Assembly: GCF_007993755.1 (NCBI RefSeq)
Contig: NZ_CP042467.1
Coordinates: 1-64,000, forward strand
Length of the DNA: 64,000 nucleotides
Direction: 5' to 3'
Origin: Microvenator marinus
GTDB taxonomy: Bacteria; Myxococcota_A; Bradymonadia; Bradymonadales; Bradymonadaceae
Position 1 is the first letter of the stretch. The number at the start of each line of letters is the position of its first letter. Below the pieces are notes generated by a model that ran no database searches, was not told the origin of the DNA, and saw only the letters and a list, made by a program, of their open reading frames with translations. Below are positions 61,265 to 64,000 of this stretch, one piece after another. The position numbers were made by a program, and so were the translations under genes.

Positions 61265-61785
61265 ATGAGCGAATGGGTGGGAACGCCGTGCAGGTTCTTT
61301 ACGCCGTCAAGGAAATCAAGCTGGATGAGGAATCCGGCTTCGACCACATTTGCTCCCGCTTTTTTGCATAGTTCGATGCCGGCCCCCATGGTTCCACCGG
61401 TTGCCAGAAGGTCGTCTACGATGACGATTCGCTCGTTCTTCTGAACGGCGTCTACGTGCATTTCAACACGGTCGGTTCCGTACTCAAGAGAGTAGTCCAC
61501 ACCGATAGTTTGATATGGGAGTTTGCCTGGTTTGCGAATCAGCACCAGTCCGGTGCTCAGTTCGTGGGCAATTGCCGAGGCGAAGATGAAGCCCCTCGAC
61601 TCGATTCCCACAACTTTGGTGATATTTAGCGACTCATATCGCTCACAAAAGTAGTGGATCACTGTGTTGAAGAGGTCGCCGTCTTGAAGCACAGGTGTGA
61701 TGTCTTTGAAGAGGATTCCTGGCTTCGGAAAGTCCGGTACGTCTCTTATGGCGGCACTGACTCTATCTGCTAATTCATTCTTCAT
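61255..61785 (-). CDS. apt: Adenine phosphoribosyltransferase
   Basis: 176 residues, the standard length. The PRPP-binding motif IVIVDDLLATGGTM is near residues 120-133. DFPKPGILFKDITPVL and GIESRGFIFASAIA are diagnostic. It makes AMP from adenine and PRPP in the cytoplasm. The start overlaps the surE stop (ATGA), so both share a transcript, possibly with the tRNA gene. Confidence 0.97.
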   Translation of the reverse strand: MKNELADRVSAAIRDVPDFPKPGILFKDITPVLQDGDLFNTVIHYFCERYESLNITKVVGIESRGFIFASAIAHELSTGLVLIRKPGKLPYQTIGVDYSLEYGTDRVEMHVDAVQKNERIVIVDDLLATGGTMGAGIELCKKAGANVVEAGFLIQLDFLDGVKNLHGVPTHSLIHF

Positions 61786-62543
61786 TCGGCTGCCTCGTTA
61801 AGTTCGGTCCATTTTCCAAGCTCGTCTAAGAACTTGTAGTGGGTCAGGTCCATCTGCACAGGAGAGACCGAGATGCAATGGTCGGCCACGGCGTTACAAT
61901 CAGTGCCTGGGATGTCATCGAAGCCAAGTTCAGCGCCCCCGATCCAGTAGTAGGGCTTGTTTCTTGGGTCGTTATTCTCTGTCACGATCTGTCCATAGTA
62001 CCTGCGCCCAAGTTTGGTGAACTTGAATGGGGCATCGACCCCGACGTCTTTGGGTACATTGACATTGAGCAAGACTCCGCGCGGAAGGCCACGCTTGAGC
62101 ACTGATGCCGCGACTTTGGCCGCTGCTGCTGCTGCTGTATCGAAGTTCTGACTTTTGTAGGATGCGAGGCTCACGGCCACCGAAGGGATGTCTTGGAGTG
62201 TTGCTTCAGAGGCACCCGCGACGGTGCCGCTATAGATGACATCATCTCCCATATTTGCACCATGATTGACCCCTGAGACGCAGATGTCAGGCCGCCTTGG
62301 GAGAATCTTGGAGAGGGCGATATAGACGCAATCTGTGGGGGTTCCTGTGACAGCGAAACGCTGCTCAGCCCGCTGATGAATTCTCAGGGGATTCCAGAGT
62401 GTGATCGCATGAGACACGGCGCTTTGTTCGGAGGCAGGTGCCACGGTCCAGACGTCCCCAAGAGCGGACATCGCTTTTTCCAGCGCCTTAATACCAGGCG
62501 CGTCGATGCCATCATCGTTGGTGATCAAGATCAAAGGTCGCAT
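61782..62543 (-). CDS. surE: 5'/3'-nucleotidase SurE
   Basis: 253 residues. The N-terminal ILITNDDGIDAPGI is the metal site; ASEQSAVSHAITL and SGVNHGANMGDDVIYSGTVAGASEA are the family core. The enzyme dephosphorylates nucleotides and is linked to stress survival. The gene begins 17 bases after the 3' end of the tRNA-Arg, on the same strand, and overlaps apt at its end. Confidence 0.97.
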   Translation of the reverse strand: MRPLILITNDDGIDAPGIKALEKAMSALGDVWTVAPASEQSAVSHAITLWNPLRIHQRAEQRFAVTGTPTDCVYIALSKILPRRPDICVSGVNHGANMGDDVIYSGTVAGASEATLQDIPSVAVSLASYKSQNFDTAAAAAAKVAASVLKRGLPRGVLLNVNVPKDVGVDAPFKFTKLGRRYYGQIVTENNDPRNKPYYWIGGAELGFDDIPGTDCNAVADHCISVSPVQMDLTHYKFLDELGKWTELNEAAE

Positions 62544-62560
62544 GCATTTGCCTCTTAGAA

Positions 62561-62634
62561 TGCGCCCGATAGGGATCGAACCTATGGCCTCAGGATTAGG
62601 AATCCTGCGCTCTATCCAACTGAGCTACGGGCGC
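62561..62634 (-). tRNA. tRNA-Arg (anticodon CCT)
   Basis: A full cloverleaf can be drawn on the minus strand. The acceptor stem GCGCCCG pairs with CGGGCGC and the discriminator is A. The D-arm is GCTC/GAGC. The anticodon stem CAGGA/TCCTG encloses the loop TTCCTAA, giving anticodon CCT (reads AGG), and the T-arm is ATAGG-TTCGATC-CCTAT. The CCA end is not encoded. Length is 74. Confidence 0.97.
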
Positions 62635-62723
62635 CCGCGCGGATTGTTAACAAAGAGTCGTCGCTTCGTCTAGCATCACGTGCCGTCCAACGATATAGAT
62701 CGGCGTCTTCGGTCGGAGTTCAA

Positions 62724-63896
62724 ATGCGTCGCGTTGTGTTCGTCATCTTGTTCATGGTGGGTTTGGACGTTTCGGCCCAATCCGTGCCGTGCGCGGGCAC
62801 CGACGTGTTCTCCGAGTCCAGAAAGGCCCGTCGCATCGTATCGGACTACGACGGTTTACGGGCTATTCATCAACGAGACCTCTCGCGATTGGATTTGCTC
62901 TGGGAGCGACAAACAGGGCGAGAGAAGCGAGGTTCCGGCTCGGTGGCTGGATTCGTCGCGTGGACCAAGGAGCTTGGATACGAAACGTGCACGACGCGAG
63001 GCGCTCAACTCGCTTCGTTGAATCCGTGGACCCTTGGTGCCTTAGGTCACGCTCGCCTTCCTTTCGGTTTGAGTATCGAAGCGGCCAGTGTGGTGGTGTT
63101 CGAACGACTTGAGCTTCAGACTGCGGCACAAAACGCTAGTGTAAGAGCGGACGAGAGCATGCTCTCACTTCGCTTAAGTCTGCATGATTGGGCAGATGTT
63201 CAAGGTGCATGGATTGAATCCGAGGCGGTACAGAGCTTCCCCGGGCCTGACGGCGAAGAGATTCTCGTGGGGGCTCAAACTCCTGAGAGTGAGACGGGTA
63301 GGCTCTTTTTTGCCATGGGGGTCCCCGCTCTAAGCCTCCGAACGTACGTGATCTGGGACCCTTCGGATGTCTCTCCTGCCACAATTTCTCTCGGTGTTCG
63401 GGACTTTCCGATCCTTTATAAAGGGCTCGAAGCCACGGCTCTCGTTGAATATCGAGGCGATGAGGAACAGGGTATTCTGCGTTTAGGAGTTGGAAATGTG
63501 CTCGACGTTTTTTCGGCTGAGCTCGGAGCAGAGCATCGTTCAGTGAAACTCAGACACGCCGTCTTGCGGGCGGAGCTCGGGAAGTCTTGGGGATGGGAGC
63601 CTGAAGATTTGGCAGAGTACGCTCCCGACCAAGAGGCCAGTCCGCGATTCGCGTTTGATGCTGGAGTATGGGGGCAGGCCACTTATTTCAATTCCGAATA
63701 CATGCAGCTATCCCAAGGCGAGAGCCACCTCTGGGGGTTCCAGGCAGGATTTTGGGCCTCGCCAGATATTACGATATGGGTCAACCGAATAGATTTTTCG
63801 TTTGGGCTGAACCAGCCTGAGAGGCTCGAAGATTTGAGTGAGTCAGCCGGTCACTGGAGCATAAACGTGCAATTGTACAGTCGATTTGGACTCTAG
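62724..63896 (+). CDS. Probable outer-membrane beta-barrel protein, 390 aa
   Basis: A signal peptide (VVFVILFMVGLDVSAQS) is followed by alternating hydrophobic strands typical of a porin-like barrel (GLEATALVEYRG, ILRLGVGNVLDVFSAELGAEH, HAVLRAELGKSWGW, WSINVQLYSRFGL). The chain ends R-F-G-L with an aromatic close to the C-terminus, as in many barrels. I recognise no named family. It is divergent from the tRNA gene, with about 89 bases between. Confidence 0.65.
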   Translation: MRRVVFVILFMVGLDVSAQSVPCAGTDVFSESRKARRIVSDYDGLRAIHQRDLSRLDLLWERQTGREKRGSGSVAGFVAWTKELGYETCTTRGAQLASLNPWTLGALGHARLPFGLSIEAASVVVFERLELQTAAQNASVRADESMLSLRLSLHDWADVQGAWIESEAVQSFPGPDGEEILVGAQTPESETGRLFFAMGVPALSLRTYVIWDPSDVSPATISLGVRDFPILYKGLEATALVEYRGDEEQGILRLGVGNVLDVFSAELGAEHRSVKLRHAVLRAELGKSWGWEPEDLAEYAPDQEASPRFAFDAGVWGQATYFNSEYMQLSQGESHLWGFQAGFWASPDITIWVNRIDFSFGLNQPERLEDLSESAGHWSINVQLYSRFGL

Positions 63897-63958
63897 CTTT
63901 GACATCCTAAAGTCACTTCGATTAACTCCCCGCCGAGACACGTTGTTCGCGAGTAGTC

Positions 63959-64000
63959 ATGAAGAGATTCACCTTCTTTGTTTTTTTGCTATTGTTGTGC
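63959..64000 (+). CDS. Start of an exported protein, cut by window end
   Basis: ATG at 63959 begins MKRFTFFVFLLLLC, which looks like a lipoprotein or secretory signal. Only 14 codons are in the window and the ribosome site is weak, so this is a tentative call. It follows the barrel gene by 62 bases. Confidence 0.45.
   Translation, partial: MKRFTFFVFLLLLC

Noticed and set aside
61255-62640. tRNA gene considered as an integration site of a mobile element
   Set aside because: No integrase, no repeated tRNA end and no foreign-looking genes nearby.
1-64000. Search for defence, toxin, phage or biosynthetic islands
   Set aside because: No restriction, toxin-antitoxin, CRISPR-associated, phage or large synthase genes were found. 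The window reads as core genome.

Overview
The window looks like chromosomal core sequence from a Gram-negative deltaproteobacterial or myxococcotal lineage. A bradymonad-like organism is my best guess, from gene style only: Ser/Thr kinases with C-terminal membrane anchors and PEGA domains, FHA and TPR lipoproteins, many VWA proteins, a split complex I locus and a short HisG that needs HisZ. GC content appears moderate (estimated by eye). No insertion sequence, integrase, phage gene, CRISPR array or rRNA gene was found. The only RNA gene seen is a tRNA-Arg(CCT).

Layout. 1-1590: end of an ftsK-type DNA translocase. 1676-6291 (+): a VWA protein, a lipoprotein, a zinc-ribbon/FHA protein and a Ser/Thr kinase, resembling a phospho-signalling unit. 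6288-14922 (-): seven complex I genes in the order nuoE-F-J-K-L-M-N; nuoA-D and nuoG-I are absent here. 15008-18923 (-): a pseudo-receiver/degenerate-GGDEF protein behind a GNAT acetyltransferase, then RNase J. 19380-23132 (+): TerB-like, NfeD-like (with a DKDF tandem repeat) and two flotillin-like SPFH proteins, all with good ribosome binding sites.

23148-42253 is the most unusual part. Two MoxR/DUF58/VWA operons diverge from a centre that holds rnhA and a hemerythrin-like gene. The minus-strand operon is a Bat (Bacteroides aerotolerance) type set: rnhA-moxR-DUF58-membrane protein-batA-batBC-batDE. BatB is fused to BatC and BatD to BatE, and both junctions still contain what look like the export signals of the formerly separate proteins. 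The plus-strand operon encodes a long coiled-coil membrane protein, a second MoxR, a second DUF58 protein, a BatA-like VWA protein and a large double-VWA/amidotransferase-like membrane protein. It runs by a 4-base overlap into ctaA (heme A synthase). MoxR ATPases and VWA/DUF58 proteins commonly act together as membrane-associated assembly or chaperone machines. The link to hemerythrin, heme A and complex I suggests oxygen or respiratory stress, but that is inference.

43234-48704 (+): TPR and PEGA envelope proteins flank two transmembrane Ser/Thr kinases and a rhodanese-fold protein without its catalytic cysteine. 49492-55275 (+): a 1927-residue TPR lipoprotein. 55278-60244 (-): an AsmA-like/GT51 transglycosylase fusion followed by hisZ and hisG. 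60384-61264 (+): two small proteins. 61255-62634 (-): tRNA-Arg, surE and apt. 62724-64000 (+): a probable outer-membrane beta-barrel protein and the start of a further exported protein.

Genes are packed tightly: many within-operon junctions overlap by 1-4 bases, and several convergent pairs abut or overlap at their stops.
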